Source of the DNA: CAVZGO01 sp963774935
Lineage (GTDB): Bacteria; Chloroflexota; Anaerolineae; Anaerolineales; UBA4823
NCBI GenBank assembly: GCA_963774935.1
Contig: CAVZGO010000013.1
Location: 248,001-312,000 of the forward strand
Direction: 5' to 3'
DNA length: 64,000 nucleotides
Below are positions 32,615 to 41,558 of the stretch, in pieces. Under the pieces are notes generated by a model. It did no database searches, was not told the DNA's origin, and saw only the letters and a program-made list of their open reading frames with translations. Every line of letters starts with the position of its first letter. Position 1 is the first letter of the stretch. Position numbers and translations under genes: made by a program.

Positions 32615-33679
32615 TTAGAGCATGGATGGCAAGAAGTAGAAAGCCAATCCCAGGATCAGGTACACAATCAGCAACATCGCCCCTTCCAGCCAGTTGGATT
32701 CACCATCCAACGACACAAAGGCAGCGATGAAGGATGCGGCTGTCATAGCAATTAGCTCAAACGAGTTAAATTCCAGGGTCAACGGGTTATTCATCAGCAG
32801 GGACAAGAACACCAATACGGGAGCAACAAAAAGGGCGATTTGCAGGCTCGATCCTACAGCAATCGCCAGACTCAAGTCCATTTGATTTTTGCGTGCAACG
32901 GTCACAGCCGCTAGGTGCTCGGCGATGTTTCCGATCAGGGGGATCACGATAATACCCACGAAGAATTCACTGAGCCCCAAGACAGTTGTTACCAATTCAA
33001 CCGAACCGACCAGGAACTCGCTCATCACAGCGATGCCCACAACCGAAGCCAAGAGAACCAAAAATGCTTTCTTGGTTGACCAACCCGGGCCAGTGTGCGT
33101 AACTTCAATACCCGGTAATGTAGTATGTTCAGCCGCTCCTATGGATCGCAAGCTGTAAATGATCGAGAGAATGTAAATTAATAACATCGCTGCCGCAGTC
33201 GCCAGGCTGAGCTCTTCGACGCGCACAGTATCGGGCTCGATCGCGGCATTAAACATTGACGGGACGCTGATTGCTATAACTGCCAGGATCATCATTGTGG
33301 CATCTAATCCAGCATGACTGCGATTAAACTTCTGAACTCCATTTTTCAACCCCCCAAGAAATATGCTAAAACCCATTACCAGCAATAAATTGCCAAGGAT
33401 CGAACCAATAATGGAAGCTTTTACAAGCTCAAGCCGACCAGCGCGAATGGCAATAATCGTAATAATCAACTCCGCCGCATTCCCTAAGGTGGCATTTAAT
33501 AATCCTCCAACTCGAGGACCTGTTTTTTCTGCCAGCGCCTCTGTGGCAACGCCTAACAAGCCCGCCAGAGGGACGATTGCCAGAGCGGAGGCAAGAAAGA
33601 TGAATATGTCACCCCAGTGCAGAACTTCAGCCAAGATGCCAATCGGGATAAATAATAACAACCAATTAATTCCTCGCAT
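32615..33679 (-). CDS. Calcium/proton exchanger (CaCA superfamily, CAX type)
   Basis: This 354-residue antiporter would expel Ca2+ in exchange for H+ at the cytoplasmic membrane. It has about 11 hydrophobic segments and both CAX alpha repeats: LNATLGNAAELIITIIAIRAGRLELVKASIIGSILGN in the first half and PLIGNIAEHLAAVTVARKNQMDLSLAIAVGSSLQIALF in the second, each with the conserved acidic residue and polar helix. Its size and motifs are standard for bacterial ChaA/CAX proteins. It converges with the MscS gene (22 bp between stops). A role beside a mechanosensitive channel in ion balance is only suggestive. Confidence 0.95.
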   Translation of the reverse strand: MRGINWLLLFIPIGILAEVLHWGDIFIFLASALAIVPLAGLLGVATEALAEKTGPRVGGLLNATLGNAAELIITIIAIRAGRLELVKASIIGSILGNLLLVMGFSIFLGGLKNGVQKFNRSHAGLDATMMILAVIAISVPSMFNAAIEPDTVRVEELSLATAAAMLLIYILSIIYSLRSIGAAEHTTLPGIEVTHTGPGWSTKKAFLVLLASVVGIAVMSEFLVGSVELVTTVLGLSEFFVGIIVIPLIGNIAEHLAAVTVARKNQMDLSLAIAVGSSLQIALFVAPVLVFLSLLMNNPLTLEFNSFELIAMTAASFIAAFVSLDGESNWLEGAMLLIVYLILGLAFYFLPSML

Positions 33680-33843
33680 GATATGACTCCTGGTACTCAG
33701 ATATTTTCAGGGCATCATGTATACTGATGATAGCTACGGGGGATTTGAAACTCCCCAATTATAATATCGGCATAAGGGAAAGGGCTAACTTTTTCTGACG
33801 ATTCGGTACAGAAAGGCAATGAGTGTACTGGGAAGGAGCTTCA

Positions 33844-34338
33844 ATGACCAAGGATGAAATTGTTGATCGCTTAGAGGATCAACGCGAGAAATTTCTTGAT
33901 GCAATTGAGGGTCTATCCCCTCAAGCGCTGCAAGAACCGATGGCTCCAGGAGAATGGTCAGTGAAAGATATTATTGCGCACCTGAGCGCATGCGAAGCCG
34001 AGCTGGTTAAGCTGTTGTGGCAGTTAAAATCGGGGCAAAAGCCGACCAGTATGTTACTCGGAGAGCCTGATATTGATGCACAGAACAAGCTGTGGCACGA
34101 GGCATTCCAAAGCCGGTCGCTCGAATTGGTCATGAGCGATTTTGAGGGTGTCCGCAAGCAGACATCTCGGCGAATCGAAGCTTTCACCGACCTGGAGCTA
34201 GATGACCCGAAACGGTATCCATCTCTCGGGAATTCCCCGTTGTGGAAATGGATTGCTGGAAACAGCTTTCAACATGAGGCAGAGCACTGCCAAACGATAT
34301 TAAATTGGCGTGGACTGCAAGAACAAGATGCAGATTGA
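33844..34338 (+). CDS. DinB-like / YfiT family protein
   Basis: This 164-residue four-helix-bundle protein belongs to the DinB/DUF664 superfamily. ATG 33844 follows GGAAGGAG at the right distance and replaces an earlier frame start at 33823. The metal-site histidines are visible: one in WSVKDIIAHLSACE and two in SFQHEAEHCQTILNW. The superfamily includes bacillithiol S-transferases and mycothiol-dependent enzymes, so a thiol-transferase role is possible but not shown. No partner gene points to a specific function. It ends 154 bp before the hsp20 stop codon on the other strand. Confidence 0.85.
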   Translation: MTKDEIVDRLEDQREKFLDAIEGLSPQALQEPMAPGEWSVKDIIAHLSACEAELVKLLWQLKSGQKPTSMLLGEPDIDAQNKLWHEAFQSRSLELVMSDFEGVRKQTSRRIEAFTDLELDDPKRYPSLGNSPLWKWIAGNSFQHEAEHCQTILNWRGLQEQDAD

Positions 34339-34405
34339 AGACACGGAGATTCCGAGAGGAATCCTGCTGCGATGCGATGAATGATAATCAAAAATTAAAC
34401 AAGTA

Positions 34406-34432
34406 ACCGTGGAAAGTGTTGTGTTCCACGGT
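34406..34432. terminator. Stem-loop between convergent dinB-like and hsp20 genes
   Basis: accgtggaa (34406-34414) and ttccacggt (34424-34432) form a perfect 9-bp stem with a 9-base loop. Its place between two convergent genes suits a bidirectional terminator, though the T-runs on either side are poor (CACTTCTT on plus, TTACTTGTTTAATTTTT on minus; the latter is T-rich). Confidence 0.6.
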
Positions 34433-34492
34433 CACTTCTTACCAGCAACTGAAATCGCTAATCATTATCCTGCAAAGAAGCAGGTGTCAGTT

Positions 34493-34969
34493 TTAATTCT
34501 TGCTAGAGATGTTTGCTTCAATCACCGGAGTGGCTTTTACCGAAATGCGCTTGGGTTTTGCCTCTTCAGCCTTGGGCAGAGTTAAGGTCAACAAACCCTG
34601 ATCGAAGCTCGCCTGTATTGCTTCCGCCTTGACATTGCTGGGTAAGGAGAAACTTCGTGTGAAGGCACCGCTGCGGCGCTCATGAACATGGTAGCGATTC
34701 TCCTCCACATCCTTTTCTTCTTTGAACTCACCTTTTATTGTCAGCACATTATTGTTGTAAGAGATGTCCAGATCCTCTGGCTTTACGCCTGGCAGCTCAG
34801 CTTTTACAACATATTCGTTTGAGTTTTCGATCACGTCCACAGCTACACCCAGATTCGGCGCTGACAGGGAAAGATTTGGACCAACAAAAGCGCTATCAAA
34901 CAAACGGTCCATGGCATTCCTGAGGGTCATCATTTCGCGGACGGGGTCCCAATGAGTTAAGTCAGACAT
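34493..34969 (-). CDS. Small heat shock protein Hsp20 (alpha-crystallin)
   Basis: This ATP-independent holdase binds unfolding proteins in the cytoplasm and hands them to the DnaK/ClpB system, so it is functionally linked to clpB at the start of the window. The 158 residues show a short N-terminal arm (MSDLTHWDPVREMMTLRNAMDRLF), the alpha-crystallin domain (about 45-135) with VKAELPGVKPEDLDISYNNNVLTIKGE and the consensus ending ASFDQGLLTLTLPKAEE, and a C-terminal tail with an IxV-like motif (RISVKA). ATG 34969 lies behind AGGAGG. A TATCGAC...GTCGATA repeat (35008-35042) upstream may be its operator. Confidence 0.95.
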   Translation of the reverse strand: MSDLTHWDPVREMMTLRNAMDRLFDSAFVGPNLSLSAPNLGVAVDVIENSNEYVVKAELPGVKPEDLDISYNNNVLTIKGEFKEEKDVEENRYHVHERRSGAFTRSFSLPSNVKAEAIQASFDQGLLTLTLPKAEEAKPKRISVKATPVIEANISSKN

Positions 34970-35092
34970 AGCAACCTCCTGATTATCTATACACGGTAAA
35001 TTCGTCCTATCGACGATTTGACATTAATTTAACAAGTCGATATAAGAAATCCATCAGACGAAAATAGGAATTGTGTATGAAATCCGGAAGTG

Positions 35093-35929
35093 CTAATCAG
35101 TGTGAATTAAAGTTCCTAGCTGCTCGCCCCTGAGAGCCCGGCTCAGTGCCTGCGGTTGAGTTGCCGAGAAGATATGCACCTGCAATCCGGGAACACGCTC
35201 CACAAGCTCCAGGCTGTGATTCACCTTGCTTGCCATACCGCCAGTAACGTCCGGAGCAGATGAGCCAGCGAGAGAAGATTTGAAGTCCGCCAATGAAGCT
35301 GGGGTAATAACATCGAGCAGCTTTGAGCAATCAGGGAAATCCGCCCAAACCCCGGGCTCGATGCCGGCGAGCAGCAGCCGTTTCGGACACAAACGCGGCG
35401 CCAGGAATGCAAACAGGTCTTCTGTTGAAAGTATGGTACCACCCCGCTCTGTATCGATGATCGCGTCGCCAAAAATCACCGGCAAGAGACCTGCCTGTAA
35501 GACCGATATTATTCCGGTCAGGTCCCAGCGTTCTACCTGGGCATCGCGCGCAATCACGCTGGCGAAGGGCGAGAATGCGATAACGGGTAAGCCAGCCTGT
35601 GTCAGGATATCCATCACCAGGCGGTTGAGCGCCTGGGCTTCTCGCCAGACTTCAACAAAGCCGCGCCACTGTTCCGGTGTGCGAACTCCCTGGCGTGTGC
35701 CAAATTGCTTGCCAGGGATGTGACCAAATGAGCCAGAACCATGACCCAGTACCAGATGCATGCCAGGATGTTCATTCCATGCCTTGGCGATTTCGCCAGC
35801 CAGGCGAGTTAATACATCCAATCGAGGTGTGTGCGGTTGGGTTTTATCGGTTATCAGAGACCCACCCAACTTGAGAAACACTAAATCTTGGAATTGAAAT
35901 TCAGGTGGCAAGCTATTTTCAGTCATCAT
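35093..35929 (-). CDS. Isopentenyl phosphate kinase
   Basis: This amino-acid-kinase-fold enzyme phosphorylates isopentenyl phosphate to IPP, the last step of the alternative mevalonate route. The 278 residues show FLKLGGSLITDK at the N-terminus (phosphate loop), LVLGHGSGSFGHIPG with the His characteristic of isopentenyl phosphate kinases, and DVTGGMASKVNHSLELV for nucleotide binding. Its ATG overlaps the stop of mevalonate kinase in ATGA, so the two are translationally coupled. Isopentenyl phosphate kinase has been shown in the Chloroflexota member Roseiflexus within such a pathway. A phosphomevalonate decarboxylase would also be needed and is not in this window. Confidence 0.92.
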   Translation of the reverse strand: MMTENSLPPEFQFQDLVFLKLGGSLITDKTQPHTPRLDVLTRLAGEIAKAWNEHPGMHLVLGHGSGSFGHIPGKQFGTRQGVRTPEQWRGFVEVWREAQALNRLVMDILTQAGLPVIAFSPFASVIARDAQVERWDLTGIISVLQAGLLPVIFGDAIIDTERGGTILSTEDLFAFLAPRLCPKRLLLAGIEPGVWADFPDCSKLLDVITPASLADFKSSLAGSSAPDVTGGMASKVNHSLELVERVPGLQVHIFSATQPQALSRALRGEQLGTLIHTD

Positions 35930-36867
35930 TCAACGGTAAAAACCAATGTACGTGTAGCCCCGGCAAGCTTGAGAGCATCTGCCACAGTAGAGGCTGTTTG
36001 GGGAGTGGTCATAGCGATCATATTCCCCCCCCGCCCACCACCGGAAAGCTTGGCGCCCAGTGCACCAGCAGTGTGTGCTGCATCGACCAGGCGATCCAGT
36101 TCTACCGAGGACACTCCAATTTCCTGGAGGAGGGCATGGTTGTGATCCATTAATGGTCCAAGCTGCTCTGTCTGGCCTGACTCGATTATCTGGCGAGCGG
36201 TTTGACCAATTGTACCTACCTGGTCAAATAAGGATTCGAATTTTTCAGGCGACTCCTGCCAGAGGCGGCGAACATCGCCCACAGCAATGGAGGTAGGACT
36301 CGAGATGCCGGTATCACCGATGACCATGGTAAACGGTTTTTTTACTTGAAAGGTTTCGACACCCTGACCACGCACAAAATAAACCGGGTGATTGTAAGTG
36401 ATTACAGTATTGTCGATCCCGGAAGGTGTGCCATGATAGATTTTCTCAACCTCATATGCCAATGAGCAAACCTGATCATCGGGCAAAGGCCGCCCGAGGA
36501 AATCGGAGAGCGCACGGATGATCGCAACAGAAACAGCTGCCCCCGAACCCAGACCTGCCGCTACTGGAATCGTTGAAGAAATGCGCAGTCGGAAAGCCGG
36601 AGGAGATTGGCAGCCCAGAGTCTCAAGCACACCCCTGACAGCCAATGCCAGAGGGTGACTCGGAGATAAGGCATCCAGGCTGGCGTCTAATCCAACATCC
36701 AGCGCCTGGATGCTGATGCTGCCTGGCTCGCCTCGGATTTCTGGCATAACCGTCGCTCTGGCGCGCACCTGGTTGACCGGAACTGCAATGGCAGGTCGAC
36801 CATACACTACAGCGTGTTCGCCGAAGAGAATAATTTTTCCAGGAGCTGTCGCAGTGCTAGCTGGCAT
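35926..36867 (-). CDS. mvk: Mevalonate kinase
   Basis: This GHMP-family kinase phosphorylates mevalonate at O5. The frame opens upstream, but ATG 36867 gives MPASTATAPGKIILFGEHAVVYGRPAIAVP, the correct start of a mevalonate kinase, and avoids overlap with the prenyltransferase gene. The 313-residue product has the ATP loop PVAAGLGSGAAVSVAIIRAL (about 100-120), GTPSGIDNTVITY, and the C-terminal KLSGGGRGGNMIAM motif. It is the middle gene of the unit prenyltransferase-MVK-IPK. Its presence implies isoprenoid supply from mevalonate in this organism, which is unusual among bacteria but known in Chloroflexota. Confidence 0.95.
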   Translation of the reverse strand: MPASTATAPGKIILFGEHAVVYGRPAIAVPVNQVRARATVMPEIRGEPGSISIQALDVGLDASLDALSPSHPLALAVRGVLETLGCQSPPAFRLRISSTIPVAAGLGSGAAVSVAIIRALSDFLGRPLPDDQVCSLAYEVEKIYHGTPSGIDNTVITYNHPVYFVRGQGVETFQVKKPFTMVIGDTGISSPTSIAVGDVRRLWQESPEKFESLFDQVGTIGQTARQIIESGQTEQLGPLMDHNHALLQEIGVSSVELDRLVDAAHTAGALGAKLSGGGRGGNMIAMTTPQTASTVADALKLAGATRTLVFTVE

Positions 36868-36880
36868 GTTATTTCCGCAA

Positions 36881-37780
36881 TTAGAAAACGTAAAAAATGA
36901 ACAAAACGGCAATTCCCCACAGAATCACCGTTAACTGTAACGGTCGGTCGGAAAGGAGAACATCTTCGGGAGCTCCGCCACTATGTTTCAGTTGTATCAG
37001 ATAGAGATATCGAAAGATGCCATAAATAACGAACGGAATCGTCAACATCATCGCGTGGTTGCCCGGTAAATTTGGCGCGGAAAAGGTATACAGGCTATAG
37101 GCGATGATCGTCGTTGCTGAAACGATCGTTATTAACTGGTCGAGCAGCGGGATTGTGTATCCTTCCAGCACACGGCGATGGGAATTCGCATCACCGGCAA
37201 GCAAAGCCAATTCTGCACGTCGTTTTCCAAATCCGATATACAGGGCGCCCAGTGTCGTAACCACATACAGCCAGGGAGAAAACCGCGCCACCTGGATCAA
37301 TGCAACTCCGGCTGCGACCCTCAACACGAAACCGAGCGCGATGGAGAACACATCAAGAAGAGGAATGTGCTTGATCCATTTTGAGTATGCCAGGTTGAGA
37401 ACCAGATAGCTTACAGATATCAAACCAAATGCTGGTGCAAGCCAAAAAGCAGCAGGTATGGTTATCAAAAAAATGATCAATGCAGCGCCCCAGGCTACTT
37501 TTAATGGCAGCCTGCCTGAGGCAATCGGGCGATTCCGCTTGTCAGGATGACGCCGGTCAGCTTCGATATCAGCGATATCGTTTATGATATATACTAAACC
37601 TGAGATCAGGCAAAACAGCACAAAACCGGCAATGGTGCGAAGCGTGGCTTGCAGATGCTCCAAACCTAACTGGCGGTCGAAAACGAGCGCTGCAAACAAC
37701 ACCAGGTTTTTCAACCACTGGCGAGGACGCATCGTCTTAATGATAGCCTTGAGCCAGTCAATGATCATGTCTGTAATCAT
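36881..37780 (-). CDS. UbiA-family prenyltransferase (decaprenyl-phosphate phosphoribosyltransferase-like)
   Basis: This integral membrane transferase of 299 residues has about eight helices. The first Asp-rich motif NDIADIEADRRHPDKRNRPIASG is the form seen in decaprenyl-phosphate 5-phosphoribosyltransferases (UbiA of mycobacterial arabinan synthesis), and MRPRQWLKNLVLFAALVF near the start is also typical of that subgroup. It would join a phosphoribosyl group to polyprenyl phosphate. ATG 37780 has AGG seven bases upstream. It precedes mevalonate kinase and isopentenyl phosphate kinase, so carrier-lipid synthesis is a plausible shared theme. It is divergent from tlyA over 57 bp. Confidence 0.88.
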   Translation of the reverse strand: MITDMIIDWLKAIIKTMRPRQWLKNLVLFAALVFDRQLGLEHLQATLRTIAGFVLFCLISGLVYIINDIADIEADRRHPDKRNRPIASGRLPLKVAWGAALIIFLITIPAAFWLAPAFGLISVSYLVLNLAYSKWIKHIPLLDVFSIALGFVLRVAAGVALIQVARFSPWLYVVTTLGALYIGFGKRRAELALLAGDANSHRRVLEGYTIPLLDQLITIVSATTIIAYSLYTFSAPNLPGNHAMMLTIPFVIYGIFRYLYLIQLKHSGGAPEDVLLSDRPLQLTVILWGIAVLFIFYVF

Positions 37781-37837
37781 AGCACAACCTTTTAAATTAT
37801 GAAAACCGTTCAACTTTCAGCATGCTAAAATAGTCCT

Positions 37838-38705
37838 GTGAAAAAAGAACGTCTGGATGTCTTAATGGTCAATCGCGGCCTTTCAGAGAGCCGCTCACTC
37901 GCCCAACGGCAGATTATGGCTGGACAGGTGCGCGTGGCAGATCAAGTTGTTTTAAAGCCAGCCGTTATGATAGACATCACGGCGCCAATTACCATTGATA
38001 AAGGTCCAGCATTCGTCTCGCGCGGGGGTGAGAAATTGGAGGCTGCATTAACCCAATTTCAAATAGCAGCTCATGACCGCGTTTGTGCAGATGTAGGCGC
38101 ATCTACCGGGGGCTTTACCGACTGCCTGCTCCAGCATGGCGCCCGGCGGCGTTTACGCGATCGATGTCGGTCACGGGATACTCCATTGGAAGCTGCGCCA
38201 GGATAGGCGCGTGGTGGTGATGGAGGATACCAACGCGCGTTATGTGACTAGCCTGCCAGAACCTGTCCAGGTGATCACAATAGACGCTTCGTTTATCTCA
38301 TTGCGGACTCTGCTGCCTGTGGCAAAAGGCTGGCTTTATTCACCGGCACCAATTCAAAACGAGATGGGCGCCCCGGAGGGAGGAGCTACCGCCAATAATT
38401 CTAACGACATTATTACTTTGATCAAGCCCCAGTTCGAAGCCGGACGCAGCCAGGTAGCACGCGGCTCGGGAGTAATACGTGATCCGGCAATCCACCGGCA
38501 GGTGCTCACTGAGATACTGGAGTTTGCCAGCTCGTTAGGGTTAAGTGTTCATGGACTTATCCGTTCCCCTTTATTAGGACCGAAAGGCAATACCGAATTT
38601 TTAGCCTGGTTTCGTGATCAATTCTCTGTCTGGCCGGGAAATTCTCAGCCTGATCGATCAAGCTCTAGACAGCATTCCATCGCCCGAATAGATTGCACCG
38701 GATAA
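37838..38705 (+). pseudogene. tlyA: TlyA family rRNA 2'-O-methyltransferase, frameshifted
   Basis: TlyA proteins methylate 2'-O of cytidines in 16S and 23S rRNA. The first frame has the S4 RNA-binding domain (MKKERLDVLMVNRGLSESRSLAQRQIMAGQV) and the start of the FtsJ-like methyltransferase (FVSRGGEKLEAAL, ADVGASTGGFTDCLLQHGA). The rest continues +1 as GGVYAIDVGHGILHWKLRQDRRVV...IDASFISLRTLLP...LIKPQFEAGR. One extra C in the CCC at 38142-38144 explains the break and restores QHGAGGVYAIDVG. The restored protein has about 290 residues. Start GTG 37838 has no Shine-Dalgarno sequence and lies 7 bases after TGCTAAAAT (37826-37831), so the transcript may be leaderless. Confidence 0.9.
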
Positions 38706-38730
38706 AATCGGTTATACTTACACGTTACCA

Positions 38731-40534
38731 ATGAGAACCGACCATATTCGAAATTTTTGTATTATCGCGCATATCGACCACGGAAAATCTACGCTGGCGG
38801 ATCGCTTACTTCAATTGACTGGCACGATATCCGATCGTGACATGACCGAACAGGTACTGGATAGTATGGACCTGGAACGCGAAAAAGGAGTAACGATCAA
38901 AGCTTCAGCGGTACGGATGAGTTACACCGCCCTCAATGGACAGAATTATGAGCTCAATCTGATTGACACCCCGGGGCATGTGGATTTTGGCTATGAGGTC
39001 AGCCGGGCACTGGCTGCATGCGAAGGCGCATTATTGATCGTTGACGCCAGCCAGGGGATTGAAGCACAGACTCTGGCAAATTTGTACATGGCGTTAGAAG
39101 CGGATCTTGAGATTATTCCGGTCATCAACAAGATCGATCTGATCTCGGCTCACCCGGACGAGGTTGCACAGGACATCAGCCATCTTTTGGGAACTCCCCC
39201 TGGAGAAATCCCGCGCATCTCTGCCAAGATGGGCACCAATATCCCGGAGGTGCTGGAATTAATCGTCGGCGAAATTCCTCCTCCAGGCGGTGATGATAAT
39301 GCTGCCCCGCGCGCGATTAATCTTCGACTCCCATTACGATCCATACAAAGGTGTTGTTGCATACGTGCGCGTGATGGATGGCAGTCTTAAGTCAACCGAT
39401 ACTATGCTGCTCATGGCAAGTGGAGTCGAGGTGAAACCTGTAGAAGTGGGCATTTTCTCACCGACTTTGCGCCCTACAGATGAGCTGAATGCGGGAGAGG
39501 TGGGTTACATCGCCACCGGGCTGAAGACCATTCGGGAATGTCGTGTAGGTGATACGATCACCCTGGCGACCCGACCATCATTTGATCCCCTACCAGGTTA
39601 TCAGAAAGTCAAACCGATGGTCTTTGCCGGGATCTACCCTGTTGAAGGGGAAGATTACGCCAATTTAAAAGATGCCCTCGAGAAATTGCAGCTAAACGAT
39701 GCGGCTTTGATATTCGAGCCGGAAACCTCTCAGGCATTAAGCTTTGGCTTTCGCTGTGGCTTCCTAGGAATGTTTCACATGGAGATCATCCAGGAGCGAT
39801 TAGAGCGGGAATACGACCTGGACATCATCGTCACATCCCCATCAGTAGAGTATGAAGTGCTGATGGCAAATGGCGAAGTGCTGCGGATCGACTCTCCCGC
39901 CGACTTACCGGAAGAAGGCATGATCGCTGAAATTCGCGAGCCCTGGATGAATATCGAGATCTTCACCCCCACCGATTATTACGGCACAGTGATGGAGACC
40001 GCTACGAAACGCCGGGGGATATTTACAACTCAAGAATACCCGGCACCCAACCGAGTTCAGCTTAATTTTCAAATCCCACTTTCTGAGTTAATCGTTGACT
40101 TTTTCGACCTATTGAAGTCACGCACGCGCGGCTACGCATCGCTCGACTACCAGTTCGCTGAATACCGACCGGATGACCTGGTGAAGCTCGAAATCCTGGT
40201 CAATGAAGAACCCGTTGATGCCCTGGCGACGATTGTCCATCGAGACTCAGCCTATCATAAAGGCCAGGCTGTGATCAGCAAGCTTAAAGACATCATCCCG
40301 CGCCAGCTATTTGTGGTTCCTATTCAGGCTGTCGCTGGCGGAAAGGTAATCTCACGGGCAAACGTGAAAGCAATGCGAAAAGATGTCCTGGCAAAATGTT
40401 ATGGCGGGGACATTTCGCGCAAGAAAAAATTGCTGGAAAAACAAAAACGCGGGAAAAAGCGTATGAAGATGGTCGGGCAGGTAGAAATTCCGCAAGAAGC
40501 CTTCCTGGCAGTGCTGCGGCTTGGGGAGGAATGA
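38731..40534 (+). pseudogene. lepA: Elongation factor 4 (LepA), frameshifted
   Basis: LepA is a ribosome-associated GTPase that back-translocates stalled ribosomes or aids initiation. The first frame carries the G domain: AHIDHGKSTLADRLL (G1), DTPGHVDFGYEVSRAL (G3), NKIDLISAHP (G4) and ISAKMGTNI (G5). The reading then moves +1 within 39304-39320 and continues as LIFDSHYDPYKGVVAYVRVMDGSLK, domain II, then the LepA C-terminal domain (KAMRKDVLAKCYGGDISRKKKLLEKQKRGKKRMK). Deleting one base from gccccgcgcgcgattaatc restores an RALIFDSHYD-like junction. The restored length of about 600 residues is normal. lepA is almost always intact, so a sequencing indel is the likely cause. Confidence 0.93.
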
Positions 40535-41546
40535 TATCACCGCCAATACCAAATCCCGAGATTGGAGACGACTCATTCCGGGGCTGATCATCAGCCTGAT
40601 CTCGCTGGCGGTCGTTCTTTATCTGGCAAAACCTGCTGAACTGTATAAGGCTCTGCTCCTGGCGGATTACCGGTTGGTGTTGGTATCCATCGTGGTAGCA
40701 TTGTTATGGTTATTAGTCAGGGCAATCGCATGGCGCACCCTGCTCCAAGATCAGGCGACACTGGAGCAGGTTTTCTTTACTGTAAATGAAGGTTACCTGC
40801 TTAACAATGTTCTGCCATTCCGGTTGGGTGAAATCGCGCGGTCATTCTTACTCAGCCACAAAACTGGAATCGATTTTTGGCACGTGTTATCAACGATAGT
40901 TATTGAGCGCATATTTGACCTCGCCCTTGCTGCTGGACTGGTGTTATCCACATTGCCATTCGTCTTAAACGCCAGTTTTGCACGCCAGGCTGCTCTGGGT
41001 GCGGCAGGAATTGTCCTGCTCGGGCTGGCAGGGCTGTTTCTCCTCGCGCGTCATCGCGACTGGGCTATCGCCCGAATTGAGCAACTCGGAAAACGCTGGC
41101 CGAAAGTGATGCGATATACCGGTCATAGCTTAAATTCATTCCTGAGCGGTCTGGCAGTATTAACAAATGGCAAGCTTTTCTTTAAAGCCCTCTTTTGGAT
41201 GACCCTGGATTGGTTGATTGCGATCGGGCAATACTACCTGTTGGTAAAGGCATTTATCCCTGAGGGAACCTTTTTATGGGCTGCATTCGTCTTAGGTATT
41301 GCTGCCCTGGGAATAGCAGCTCCATCATCTCCTGGTGGAGTGGGAGTCTACGAAGCGGTTGTGGTCGCAGCCCTGGCAATATTCGGAGTTGATGCAGCAC
41401 CTGCACTGGCAATGGCGATCACAGCTCACCTGGCTCAGTACTTGCTGGTAGGTGTGTTGGGATCGATCGGACTGGCACGTGATGGACAATCGCTGGTTGG
41501 GTTGTACGGACGCTTACGCCGCATCTCCCAAGAAAGCACTCCTTGA
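40521..41546 (+). CDS. LPG synthase TM/flippase-like membrane protein (UPF0104)
   Basis: This 341-residue polytopic membrane protein belongs to the lysylphosphatidylglycerol-synthetase-TM/UPF0104 group, whose members flip lipids or act near glycolipid synthesis. It has about eight hydrophobic segments and the family block GYLLNNVLPFRLGEIARSFLLSHKTG...STIVIERIFDLALAAGLV, with SSPGGVGVYEAVVVAALAIFG near the C-terminus. The start is uncertain: TTG 40521 overlaps the lepA stop by 14 bp, and GGGGAGG lies immediately after it. It opens the glycan cluster, which fits a role in moving a lipid-linked sugar across the membrane. Confidence 0.85.
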   Translation: MGRNDITANTKSRDWRRLIPGLIISLISLAVVLYLAKPAELYKALLLADYRLVLVSIVVALLWLLVRAIAWRTLLQDQATLEQVFFTVNEGYLLNNVLPFRLGEIARSFLLSHKTGIDFWHVLSTIVIERIFDLALAAGLVLSTLPFVLNASFARQAALGAAGIVLLGLAGLFLLARHRDWAIARIEQLGKRWPKVMRYTGHSLNSFLSGLAVLTNGKLFFKALFWMTLDWLIAIGQYYLLVKAFIPEGTFLWAAFVLGIAALGIAAPSSPGGVGVYEAVVVAALAIFGVDAAPALAMAITAHLAQYLLVGVLGSIGLARDGQSLVGLYGRLRRISQESTP

Positions 41547-41558
41547 GCAGCTCTGATT

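Noticed and set aside
38120..39330. Programmed ribosomal frameshifting in tlyA and lepA
   Set aside because: No slippery heptamer with downstream pseudoknot is apparent, neither gene is known for it, and similar breaks occur across unrelated genes in the window.
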